From: JAWKUK01 sp041398605
GTDB taxonomy: Bacteria; Planctomycetota; UBA1135; GCA-002686595
DNA length: 64,000 nucleotides
Assembly: GCA_041398605.1 (NCBI GenBank)
Contig: JAWKUK010000011.1
Coordinates: 1-64,000, forward strand
Direction of reading: 5' to 3'
Made by a program: the position numbers and the translations under genes. Below are positions 16,785 through 24,074 of this stretch, one piece after another (the stretch's first letter is position 1; every line of letters begins with the position of its first letter). The notes beneath the pieces are model-generated. The model was not told the origin of the DNA. It saw nothing but the letters and a program-made list of their open reading frames with translations, and made no database searches.

Positions 16785-18458
16785 GTGAGCCCCTCTCTCG
16801 TTAGCCTGCGCGCGGCGCTCCTTGTGTCCGCCGCCGCAGCGCTCGGCGCCTGCACGACGGTCCGCGAGCGGCCGGCGGGCGCCGTGCTGAAGAGCACCTT
16901 GACGGATGACCCGGCCAAGCTTCAGGTGTGGACTTTGGGGGCGATCGAGGTCCGCACGCGGGACATCTACTCGCCCGAAGAGGTCGAGCGCAGCGCCCTC
17001 GCGCGCCTCTTGAATGCCACGCACCGGCGGACGCGGGAGGTGGTCGTGCAGCGCGAGCTCTGGATCGGCCCAGGTCAGCCGATCCGTGGTGTCGACGCCG
17101 AAGAGCTGGAGCGCAACCTGCGCGCGACGGGCCTCTTCGCTGAGGTGCGCGCCACGCTGCACCCGACCGAGCAGGAGGGCGTCGTCGACCTGCTCGTCGA
17201 GACCGAGGACCGCCTCTCGCTCGCGATCGGCGCGTCTGGGTCGGTCGTCGGCGCGGTCTCGAGCCTCGGGACGACGGTGAGCGAGTCGAACCTCCTCGGC
17301 TACGGCGACCGCGCGACGATCGGCTATTCCGAGAACAGCGACGGCGAGTTCCGCGGCGTGCTGTCGTACCGCGACCGACACTTCCTCGGCTCGTGGGTGA
17401 CCGCGAGCGCCCAGGTCGGCCGCACCGAAGAGGGCGACTTCGCCTCGCTCGGCCTCGAGCGGCCGTTCAAATACCTCTCGGACGACGACTCGTGGCGCGT
17501 GAACGCCGGGACCTCGAACTCCGCGATCGACTACTACGAAGCTGGCGCTTCGGTGGCCGAGGTGCCGCAATCGCGCGACTCCTTCGAGACCGCCGTCTTC
17601 CGCCGCTACGGGCCCGCCGAACGGCGCTGGACCCTGGGGCTGCGGGCGCGGCACGACGCCATTGGGGTCGGCTCCGCGCGCGGGCCGGCGGCCGCGACGA
17701 TCGATGTGCCGGGCGACGCCGATACGACGTTCGCTGGGTTCTCTTTTGGACACCGGCGGCTCTTGGGGTTCCGCAAGGTCGAGGCGCTCGACACGCTCGG
17801 CTACATCCAGGACTTGAGCCTGAGCGCGGGCTTCGACGCGCTCATCGGCGCGACCTATCGCGTCGAGGAGGGCGAGTCCGACGCCCTGCAACCCACCTTC
17901 AGCCTCGGCTCCCACGTGGCGCTCGAGCCCTTCATCGACACCTTCGTGGCTGCGCGCATCGACGGGAGCGCGCGCGTCGAAGCCGGCGAGGCCCGCGGGT
18001 GGGCCGTGGGCGCGGACCTGACGGCGTTCGAGCTGTCGTTCGCGCCGCAGACCTTCGCGGCGCACCTTGCCTACAACGAGGCGTTCGAGGGCGACGCGCT
18101 GCCGGTGCAACTGACGCTCGGCGAGGACCAAGGCCTGCGCGGTTATCCGACCCGCGAGTTCACGGGCGATCGCGTCCTGCGGTTGAACTTCGAGGACCGC
18201 ATCGACCTGCACGCCGCGATCGGGACGTTCCGGTTTGGCGGCGTCGTCTTCTTCGACGCGGGCTGGATCGAGGACCGCGGCGAGGGCCTCGGCGCGCCGC
18301 TCACCTCGACCGGCCTCGGCCTGCGCATCGGCTCGGACGCGCTCTTTGGCCCGCGCGTCTTGCGCATCGATTTCTCGATCCCGCTCAGCGCGTTCGACGG
18401 TGAGCGCTATGACCCGCTGCTGTCGATCTCGTTCGGCCAGGTGTTCGGCTTCGAATGA
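16785..18458 (+). CDS. Omp85/BamA-superfamily outer-membrane protein with lipobox
   Basis: GTG start; 557 residues. An export signal ends in the lipobox LGAC (Cys23), so the protein may be lipidated, which is unusual for this family. One POTRA-like unit spans about 95-150 (GVDAEELERNLRATGLFAEV, VVDLLVETEDRL). The rest reads as a beta-barrel with alternating strands and aromatic ends. The strand near GLRGYPTREFTGDRVLRLNFE carries the RGYP form of the VRGY/RGY motif of the Omp85 L6 loop, and the last strand ends in the terminal aromatic GQVFGFE. It could act in outer-membrane protein insertion or surface export, as TamA/BamA relatives do. The low POTRA number separates it from housekeeping BamA. 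Confidence 0.8.
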   Translation: MSPSLVSLRAALLVSAAAALGACTTVRERPAGAVLKSTLTDDPAKLQVWTLGAIEVRTRDIYSPEEVERSALARLLNATHRRTREVVVQRELWIGPGQPIRGVDAEELERNLRATGLFAEVRATLHPTEQEGVVDLLVETEDRLSLAIGASGSVVGAVSSLGTTVSESNLLGYGDRATIGYSENSDGEFRGVLSYRDRHFLGSWVTASAQVGRTEEGDFASLGLERPFKYLSDDDSWRVNAGTSNSAIDYYEAGASVAEVPQSRDSFETAVFRRYGPAERRWTLGLRARHDAIGVGSARGPAAATIDVPGDADTTFAGFSFGHRRLLGFRKVEALDTLGYIQDLSLSAGFDALIGATYRVEEGESDALQPTFSLGSHVALEPFIDTFVAARIDGSARVEAGEARGWAVGADLTAFELSFAPQTFAAHLAYNEAFEGDALPVQLTLGEDQGLRGYPTREFTGDRVLRLNFEDRIDLHAAIGTFRFGGVVFFDAGWIEDRGEGLGAPLTSTGLGLRIGSDALFGPRVLRIDFSIPLSAFDGERYDPLLSISFGQVFGFE

Positions 18459-18474
18459 GCGCTCCGCGCGCGTT

Positions 18475-20211
18475 TCAACGCGCGGCGTCGTACACGACCT
18501 CGCCGCCGATCACCGTGTAGACGACCTTCGTGGCTTGGATTTGGTCCTCTGCACAGTCCAGGATGTCGCGTGAGAGCACGACGATATCGGCCAGCATCCC
18601 GGGCGACAGGCGCCCCTTGTCGCGCTCTTCGAACGCCGCAAACGCTGCGGCCTCCGTGTAGGAGCGCAGGGCCTCGAGGCGTGTCAGCCGCTGCGCCGGG
18701 AAGAACACGTCGCCGTTCTTCTGCTTGCGCGTGACGGTGGCGTAGAACGACGCCAGCGGGTCGAGGTCCTCGACCGGCGCGTCGGTGCCGTTGACGATCA
18801 CCGCGCCCGAGTCCAAGAGCGTGCGCCACATGTACGCGCCGGACGCCGCGCGCTCAGCGCCGAGGCGCGCATAGACCCAGGGCGCGTCCGAGGTGCAATG
18901 GACGCCCTGCATCGCCGCGATCACGCCCAGCTCGGCGAAGCGCGGGATGTCGCTCGGGGCCAGGTGCTGCGCGTGCTCGATGCGCCAACGCAGGCTCGCG
19001 CCGCCGCCCTCGCGCGCGGCGAAGGCCTTTGCGTAGAGGTCGAGCACCTCGCGGTTCGCGCGGTCGCCGATCGCGTGCACGCAGACCTGAAAGTCGTGCG
19101 CCGCGGCGATCCGGAGCGTCTCCGCCAGCTCCGGGACCGGGATCGTGTTCAGCCCGACGCTCGTCGCGAGGTCCGCATAGGGCTCCAGGAGCCACGCGCC
19201 GTGCGAGCCGAGCGCGCCGTCGATCGCGCGCTTGATCGCACGCACGGTCAGGTGACCGTCGCCAAAGCCCACCATGCGGTAGTCGGCGAGGCGCTCTGCC
19301 AGCGCCGCGTTTGGCTCGCGCACCATCACGTAGAGGCGCACGCCGAGCGACCCTTGGTCCGCCATGGCGCGAAAGAGGTCGATGTCGTTGAAGCTCGAGC
19401 CCGCGTCGTGGAAGCTCGTGACCCCCTTCGCGAAGCACTCGTCGCGGGCGTACTCCGCGAGGCGCCTCGGGTCCGTCGGGCGCTCGGCCAGCCACGCGCG
19501 CGCGAGCAGCCGCGAGGCCGTCTCACGGAACGCGCCGATCGGCGCGCCGGCGGCGTCGCGCACGAGCTCGCCGCCTTCGGGGTCGGGCGTCTCGGCGTCG
19601 ATGCCGCACATCTCCATCGCCCGGGCGTTGGCGTACGACGCGTGGCCCGAGGCGTGGACGAGCACCACCGGGTTGTTGGGGCTCACCGCTGAGAGCGCCG
19701 TGTGCACCGGGAGCCCGTCGACGTTCGGCTCGGGGCGCGCGCTCCACTTCTCTTGGTGCCAGCCGCGGCCGCGGATCAGCTCGCCCGGCGCGGCCTCCTC
19801 CGCTGCGAGCGCGACGAGCGCGACGATCTCGTCCCATGACGTCGCGCGCGAGAGGTCGAGCTGCGCCTTCATGTCGCCGACGCCGAGGAAGTGCCCGTGG
19901 CCTTCGATGAAGCCCGGGATCGCGAGGCGGCCGCCGAGGTCGATGACTCGCGTCGCCGGGCCGATGTGCGCGCGCAGCTCGTCGATGCTGCCGAGGGCGA
20001 TGACGCGGCCGTCCTTGGCTGCCAGCGCGCGCACTTCGGGGCGCGCCTCGTCGAGCGTCACGATGCGCCCGCCGGTCATGACGAGGTCGGCCTCCTGGGC
20101 GCGCGCCGCCGGCGCGGCGGCCATAGCCAGCGCGAGGAGCAGCGGTGCAAAAAGGGGCGCGAGCCGAGGCGCAGTGAGCGGCGATGCAGTCGAGGGCGAA
20201 GCAGTGTCCAT
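18475..20211 (-). CDS. Exported YtcJ-type amidohydrolase
   Basis: 578 residues from ATG 20211 (another ATG four codons upstream). A signal peptide ends near AARAQ. The amidohydrolase_3 fold follows: ADLVMTGGRIVTLDE start, HxH metal motif in GFIEGHGHF, then VCVHAIGDRANREVLDL, WRIEHAQHL and NGTDAPVEDLDP carrying the expected His and Asp ligands, and the closing beta part with MLADIVVLSRDI. Members hydrolyse amide bonds of many compounds; the substrate is unknown. It is the last gene of a five-gene minus-strand cluster, and only 8-20 bp separate it from the dehydrogenase. A periplasmic location would put it upstream of the cytoplasmic enzymes. Confidence 0.88.
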   Translation of the reverse strand: MDTASPSTASPLTAPRLAPLFAPLLLALAMAAAPAARAQEADLVMTGGRIVTLDEARPEVRALAAKDGRVIALGSIDELRAHIGPATRVIDLGGRLAIPGFIEGHGHFLGVGDMKAQLDLSRATSWDEIVALVALAAEEAAPGELIRGRGWHQEKWSARPEPNVDGLPVHTALSAVSPNNPVVLVHASGHASYANARAMEMCGIDAETPDPEGGELVRDAAGAPIGAFRETASRLLARAWLAERPTDPRRLAEYARDECFAKGVTSFHDAGSSFNDIDLFRAMADQGSLGVRLYVMVREPNAALAERLADYRMVGFGDGHLTVRAIKRAIDGALGSHGAWLLEPYADLATSVGLNTIPVPELAETLRIAAAHDFQVCVHAIGDRANREVLDLYAKAFAAREGGGASLRWRIEHAQHLAPSDIPRFAELGVIAAMQGVHCTSDAPWVYARLGAERAASGAYMWRTLLDSGAVIVNGTDAPVEDLDPLASFYATVTRKQKNGDVFFPAQRLTRLEALRSYTEAAAFAAFEERDKGRLSPGMLADIVVLSRDILDCAEDQIQATKVVYTVIGGEVVYDAAR

Positions 20212-20230
20212 GCCCTCTAGCATAGTCGGC

Positions 20231-21196
20231 CTACGCCTCGCGTCGGCGGAACACGCTGCGGGGCTCGGGGGCGTCGCCGCGCAGCACGCGCGCGACGTTC
20301 GCGGCGGTCGACACGCACAAGGCGCGATAGGTCGCCGCGGTCAGCGATGCGACGTGCGGCGTCAGGACGACGTTCTCGAGGCTCAGGAGCGGCTCGTTCG
20401 CTGCCGGCGGCTCGGCGTCCAGCACGTCCGCCGCAAACCCGCCGAGCGCGCCGCTCTGCAGGGCCGCGCGCAGCGCCGGCATGTCGATCAGCGCGCCGCG
20501 GGCGGTGTTCACGAGCAGCGCGCCCGGGCGCAGCTGCGCGAGCTCCGCCGCGCCGAGCATGTGCTCGGTCGACGGGGTCAACGGGACGTGCAGCGAGACG
20601 ATGTCGGACTCCGCCAACAGCGCCGCGAGCGGCAAGCGTGTGTACGCGGCCTCGCCGGCGTCCGCCTCGACGCGCGCGCGGGCGGTTGCGCCCGCGTGCT
20701 CCGCCACGACGACCCGCATCCCAAAGGCGCTCGCGAGCGTCGCTACGCGCTGCCCGATGCTGCCGAAGCCGATGACGCCGAGCGTCCGCCCGCCGAGCTC
20801 GTCGCCGCGATACCGCGCGCGGTCCTCCCAGCGCCCCGCGGCGACCGCGCGCGCGTCGCGCGTCACGCCGCGCGAGAGGTCCAGCATCAGCGCCAGCGTG
20901 TGCTCGGCGACCGTATTCGTGTTCGCGCCCGGCGCGAAGATGACCGGGACGCCGCGCCGCGCCGCGGCGGCCGTATCGAGGTTGTCGAGGCCGGCGCCCG
21001 CGCGCGCGATGACCGCGAGCGCGGGGCAGCGGGCCATCAACGCCTCGGTGATCCGTCCGCGGCCGCGCGTCACGATCGCGCGCACGTCCGCGAGGTCCTC
21101 GGGCGGACCGCTCGGGTCCTCGGCGCGCAGCAGCGGCGCTTCAGCGGCCAACAGCGCTTCGGCCGCGGCGTGGAGGCTCTCGAGCAGCAAGATCAT
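20231..21196 (-). CDS. D-2-hydroxyacid dehydrogenase (SerA-like)
   Basis: 321 residues with both domains of the NAD-dependent 2-hydroxyacid dehydrogenases. The dinucleotide motif is LGVIGFGSIGQRV. Catalytic residues are Arg in NTARGALID, Glu in DVLDAEPP and His in VVLTPHVASLT. The N-terminal catalytic domain has VIARAGAGLDNLD and GVPVIFAPGANTNTVAEHTL, similar to short phosphoglycerate dehydrogenases that lack the ACT domain. It reduces a 2-keto acid or oxidises a 2-hydroxy acid. In this cluster the substrate may be a sugar-derived 2-keto acid made by the dehydratase-like protein upstream. It starts 16 bp after the VOC gene. Confidence 0.9.
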   Translation of the reverse strand: MILLLESLHAAAEALLAAEAPLLRAEDPSGPPEDLADVRAIVTRGRGRITEALMARCPALAVIARAGAGLDNLDTAAAARRGVPVIFAPGANTNTVAEHTLALMLDLSRGVTRDARAVAAGRWEDRARYRGDELGGRTLGVIGFGSIGQRVATLASAFGMRVVVAEHAGATARARVEADAGEAAYTRLPLAALLAESDIVSLHVPLTPSTEHMLGAAELAQLRPGALLVNTARGALIDMPALRAALQSGALGGFAADVLDAEPPAANEPLLSLENVVLTPHVASLTAATYRALCVSTAANVARVLRGDAPEPRSVFRRREA

Positions 21197-21212
21197 GTCG
21201 TGGGGGGGCCGC

Positions 21213-21701
21213 TCAGGCCGGCGGCGGCGCGCTCGTTACGTGCTGACCGACGGCGGCGCCCGGCTCCAAGCGATAGACGCCACGCTCCGGCTCGACGAGC
21301 TCGTCTTGGAACAGCGCGGCGTCGATCACCGCGCCAGGCGCGCTAGCGATCTCGATCAGGTTGCCGTGCGGGTCGCGCACGAACATCTGCATCTTGCCGT
21401 TGGGCAGCGCACGGACGCGGCCCCACGGCTCGAGGTCGATCGCGCCGGCGGCCTTGGCGCGCTGGAACACGCCGACGAAGTCCGGCACTTCGAGGCAGAA
21501 GTGCCCGCGGAACGCGCGCGCGTCGGACAGCACGTTCATGTGGATCTGCTGGCGCGCGTTGATGCGGAAGAACTGCGACAGCATCCCCTGGTCCGGGGTC
21601 GGGTCGAGCGGCAGCCCGAGCACGTCGCGATAGAACGGCACCGCGGTCTCGAGGTCGTCCACGTTGACGTTGATGTGGTGGATGTGTGCGTCTTGTTCCA
21701 T
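21213..21701 (-). CDS. VOC (glyoxalase/bleomycin-resistance fold) protein
   Basis: 162 residues. The fold is read from two beta-alpha-beta-beta-beta units: HIHHINVNVDDLETAVPFYR, DVLGLPLDP, then FRGHFCLEVPDFVGVFQRAK, MQMFVRDPHGNLIEI. Potential metal ligands are His near the N-terminus, His in FRGHFCLEV and Glu in DPHGNLIEI. Members of this fold include dioxygenases, epimerases and lyases. It lies between the dehydratase-like gene and the dehydrogenase, so it may isomerise or cleave a pathway intermediate. The last 15 residues are a low-complexity tail. Confidence 0.85.
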   Translation of the reverse strand: MEQDAHIHHINVNVDDLETAVPFYRDVLGLPLDPTPDQGMLSQFFRINARQQIHMNVLSDARAFRGHFCLEVPDFVGVFQRAKAAGAIDLEPWGRVRALPNGKMQMFVRDPHGNLIEIASAPGAVIDAALFQDELVEPERGVYRLEPGAAVGQHVTSAPPPA

Positions 21702-21782
21702 GTTGCGGGTCCCGTGGATGCGGGCGCGGCCCGCTCCGGGCGCGCGCTTCGGGGGGGGGGCGAGCAGGGGCCGCTGCGACCC

Positions 21783-22946
21783 TCAGGCCTGCGTGAACCG
21801 CCGTACGAAGTCGGGGTCGGGGGTGACGCCCCAGCCGGGGCCGGACGGAGGCATCAGCGCCCCATCGTGCAGCGCGAGGTCGATCTGCGCCATCTCGCGC
21901 AGGAGCGGCGCGCCGCCCATCGGGACCTCGACCAACGTGCCGGCGGGGCTGGCGAAGGCGAGGGTCCGCGCGGCTTGGAACGACAGCGCCGAGCCCCAGC
22001 AGTGCGGGGCGAGCTCCAGGCGGTGCGCCCAAGCGAGCGCCGCGATGCGCTGGCCCTCGCTGAAGCCGCCGGCGATCGCGAGGTCCGGCTGGAGGACATC
22101 GACCGCGCGCTGCTCCAGGAGCTCGGCGAAGTCGAAGCACGAGGTCTCGCTCTCGCCCGCCGCGATCGGCAGCGGCGCCGTGCGGCGCACCTCCGCGAGG
22201 CCCGCGCGGTCGTCGGACGCGACCGGCTCCTCGACGAAGCGCAGGTCGAGGTCTGCCGCCGCCGCGCAGAAGCGGCGCGCTTCGGCGACGTTCAGCGTGC
22301 CGTGCGCATCGACCATCAGCGCGATGTCCGGCCCGAGCGCCGCGCGCGCGGCGCGTACGCGCGCGAGGCTCGCGCGCACGCCGCCGTCCATCGCCCCGAA
22401 GCGCATCTTGATCGCGCGGAAGCCGTGCGCGAGGTACCGCCCGAGCTCTTCGCCGAGCTGGTCCGGGCCGGCCCAGCCGCCGCTGGCGTAGGCCTGGACG
22501 CTGGGCCGGCACGGGCCGCCGACGAGGTCGAGGACCGAACAACCGCGCGCCTTGCCCGCGAGGTCCCAGAGCGCGAGGTCGATGCCTGCGATCGCAGCCT
22601 GGTGCACGCCGCGGCGGCCGAGGATCGGCATCGCGCGGCCCGCGCGCAGCGCCAATGCCGCGCGCGACCCGTTCAGCATGCGCGCGTTGAGCGCGCCGAT
22701 CGCGGCGGCGTCCTGTCCGACCAGGAGCGGCGCGAACTCACGCTCGACGATCGCGACGAGCGCTGCGCCGTTGCCGCTGCTGCCGACCGCGGGTTTGGCC
22801 TCGCCGTACCCGACGAGGCCCCCCTCGGCGTGCACCGTGACGAGCACGCCGTCGAACGCGGTCAAGCGCCCGAAGTCCGACGTGTGTTGCTGCTGCACGG
22901 GCAGCGGGACGTGCAGCCACGCTGCTTCGATGCGCTCGATCTTCAA
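21783..22946 (-). CDS. Enolase-superfamily enzyme, mandelate-racemase subgroup
   Basis: 387 residues with capping domain and barrel. Metal ligands are Asp in ALMVDAHGTLN, Glu in LRFVEEPVA and Glu in PIAAGESET. The acid/base side is KMR in FRAIKMRFGAM, a K-x-R variant of the usual K-x-K. A His-Asp dyad is formed by LQPDLAIAGG and APHCWGSA. That arrangement is the mandelate-racemase subgroup, most of whose members dehydrate acid sugars. The capping helix WDLAGKARGCSVLDLVGG is also typical. An acid-sugar dehydratase is the likely reaction, sugar unknown. It sits 21 bp after the epimerase gene. Confidence 0.88.
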   Translation of the reverse strand: MKIERIEAAWLHVPLPVQQQHTSDFGRLTAFDGVLVTVHAEGGLVGYGEAKPAVGSSGNGAALVAIVEREFAPLLVGQDAAAIGALNARMLNGSRAALALRAGRAMPILGRRGVHQAAIAGIDLALWDLAGKARGCSVLDLVGGPCRPSVQAYASGGWAGPDQLGEELGRYLAHGFRAIKMRFGAMDGGVRASLARVRAARAALGPDIALMVDAHGTLNVAEARRFCAAAADLDLRFVEEPVASDDRAGLAEVRRTAPLPIAAGESETSCFDFAELLEQRAVDVLQPDLAIAGGFSEGQRIAALAWAHRLELAPHCWGSALSFQAARTLAFASPAGTLVEVPMGGAPLLREMAQIDLALHDGALMPPSGPGWGVTPDPDFVRRFTQA

Positions 22947-22967
22947 TGGGCTCGCTTGGCGCGGGGA

Positions 22968-23855
22968 TCAGCGGATCAACGGCAGCAGCGTCGCTGAGGC
23001 GGTCTCGTACAGCATCGTGTAGTACTCCTCGGACAGGAGGCTCGAGCCGTGGTCCTGGATGAACTTGAGCTGCTCGGGCGAGATGTCGACCGGGTTCTTC
23101 TCGACCTGGTTCGTCCACGGCGAGACCGGCGTGCGATCGATCGGCGCGACGGCCTCCATCGTCAGCGCGCCTTGGTAGCCGCACTCGTTGAGCGTCGCGA
23201 CCACCTTGGGCCAATCGATCGAGCCCATCCCCGGCGCCAGGCGATTGTTCTCGGCGACGTGGATGTCGACGAGGCGCGCCTTCGACGCGCGGATCGCGGC
23301 GTGCATGTCCTTCTCTTCGATGTTCATGTGGAACACGTCGAGGCAGACCCCGCAGTTCGGGCCGACCTCGGTCGCGAGCGCGACCGCCTGGTCCGCGCGG
23401 TTCATGAAGTAGGTCTCGAAGCGGTTCAAGGGCTCGAGGGCGATCCGGACGCCGGCCTTCTCGGAGTGCGCGTAGACCTCTTGCAGGCCGGCGACGACCC
23501 AGGCCCACTCCTCCTCGGGGGTCCCATCGGGCACGACCTTACCGACGGTCGCGGGGACGATCGTGATCTCGTGCCCCTCGAGCTCGTGGACCATGTCCAC
23601 GACGGACTTCATGTAGTCGACCGTCGCGGCCCGCTGCGCCGGGTCCTTCGCAGCGAGGTTGCGCTCGCCGAGGGTCAACGTCACCGCGCCCCAGCAGCGG
23701 ATGCCGTACTGCTTCAGCAGCGGTCTGCACTCCTTCGGCTTGTACTGCAGCGGCTCCCCGCTGATCTCGATGCTCTCGAAGCCGAGCCGCTTAATGCGCT
23801 TCAGGGTGACTTCGAGGGGCTCGGCGCGCATCCAGTTGTGGGTGGACAGGTGCAT
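22968..23855 (-). CDS. Sugar 3-epimerase-like TIM-barrel protein
   Basis: 295 residues from ATG 23855; first gene of the five-gene minus-strand cluster. The pattern is that of the D-tagatose/D-psicose 3-epimerase group: IALEPLNRFETYFMN with a metal Glu, GVCLDVFHMNIEEKDM with Asp and His, DIHVAENNRLAPGMGSIDW with His, and a final Glu in GALTMEAV. All four metal ligands are visible. It should be a soluble Mn- or Mg-dependent epimerase or isomerase of a free or phosphorylated ketose. There is no good Shine-Dalgarno before the ATG; the leader is C-rich. A nested dyad lies upstream at 23971. Confidence 0.87.
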   Translation of the reverse strand: MHLSTHNWMRAEPLEVTLKRIKRLGFESIEISGEPLQYKPKECRPLLKQYGIRCWGAVTLTLGERNLAAKDPAQRAATVDYMKSVVDMVHELEGHEITIVPATVGKVVPDGTPEEEWAWVVAGLQEVYAHSEKAGVRIALEPLNRFETYFMNRADQAVALATEVGPNCGVCLDVFHMNIEEKDMHAAIRASKARLVDIHVAENNRLAPGMGSIDWPKVVATLNECGYQGALTMEAVAPIDRTPVSPWTNQVEKNPVDISPEQLKFIQDHGSSLLSEEYYTMLYETASATLLPLIR

Positions 23856-23970
23856 GGGGGGCTCGGGCGGTCGCTTGGGGTAGGGAGGGGAGTGGCAGGT
23901 TGAGCCGGCAATCGTACCTGCACGACGATGGTTCGCGGTCGAGCGAGCGTGGCGGCCATTCCGGCCAGGG

Positions 23971-23997
23971 TCTCCGGGAATCTCAGATTCTGCGAGA
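23971..23997. promoter_or_regulatory. Nested 27-bp dyad in divergent promoter region
   Basis: GAATCT-C-AGATTC at 23978-23990 is a perfect dyad. The flanking TCTC at 23971 and GAGA at 23994 are symmetric about the same centre, 23984. It lies between the divergent starts at 23855 (epimerase operon) and 24075 (secreted protein), as expected for an operator of a dimeric regulator. No regulator gene is adjacent, so this is inference from symmetry and position. Confidence 0.4.
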
Positions 23998-24074
23998 CGT
24001 TCGCGAGCGAGCCCGGATGGACCAGACAGCGGGCCGGAGCGGCCTGCGATCTGACTTCTCGAAGGCCAACTGTC

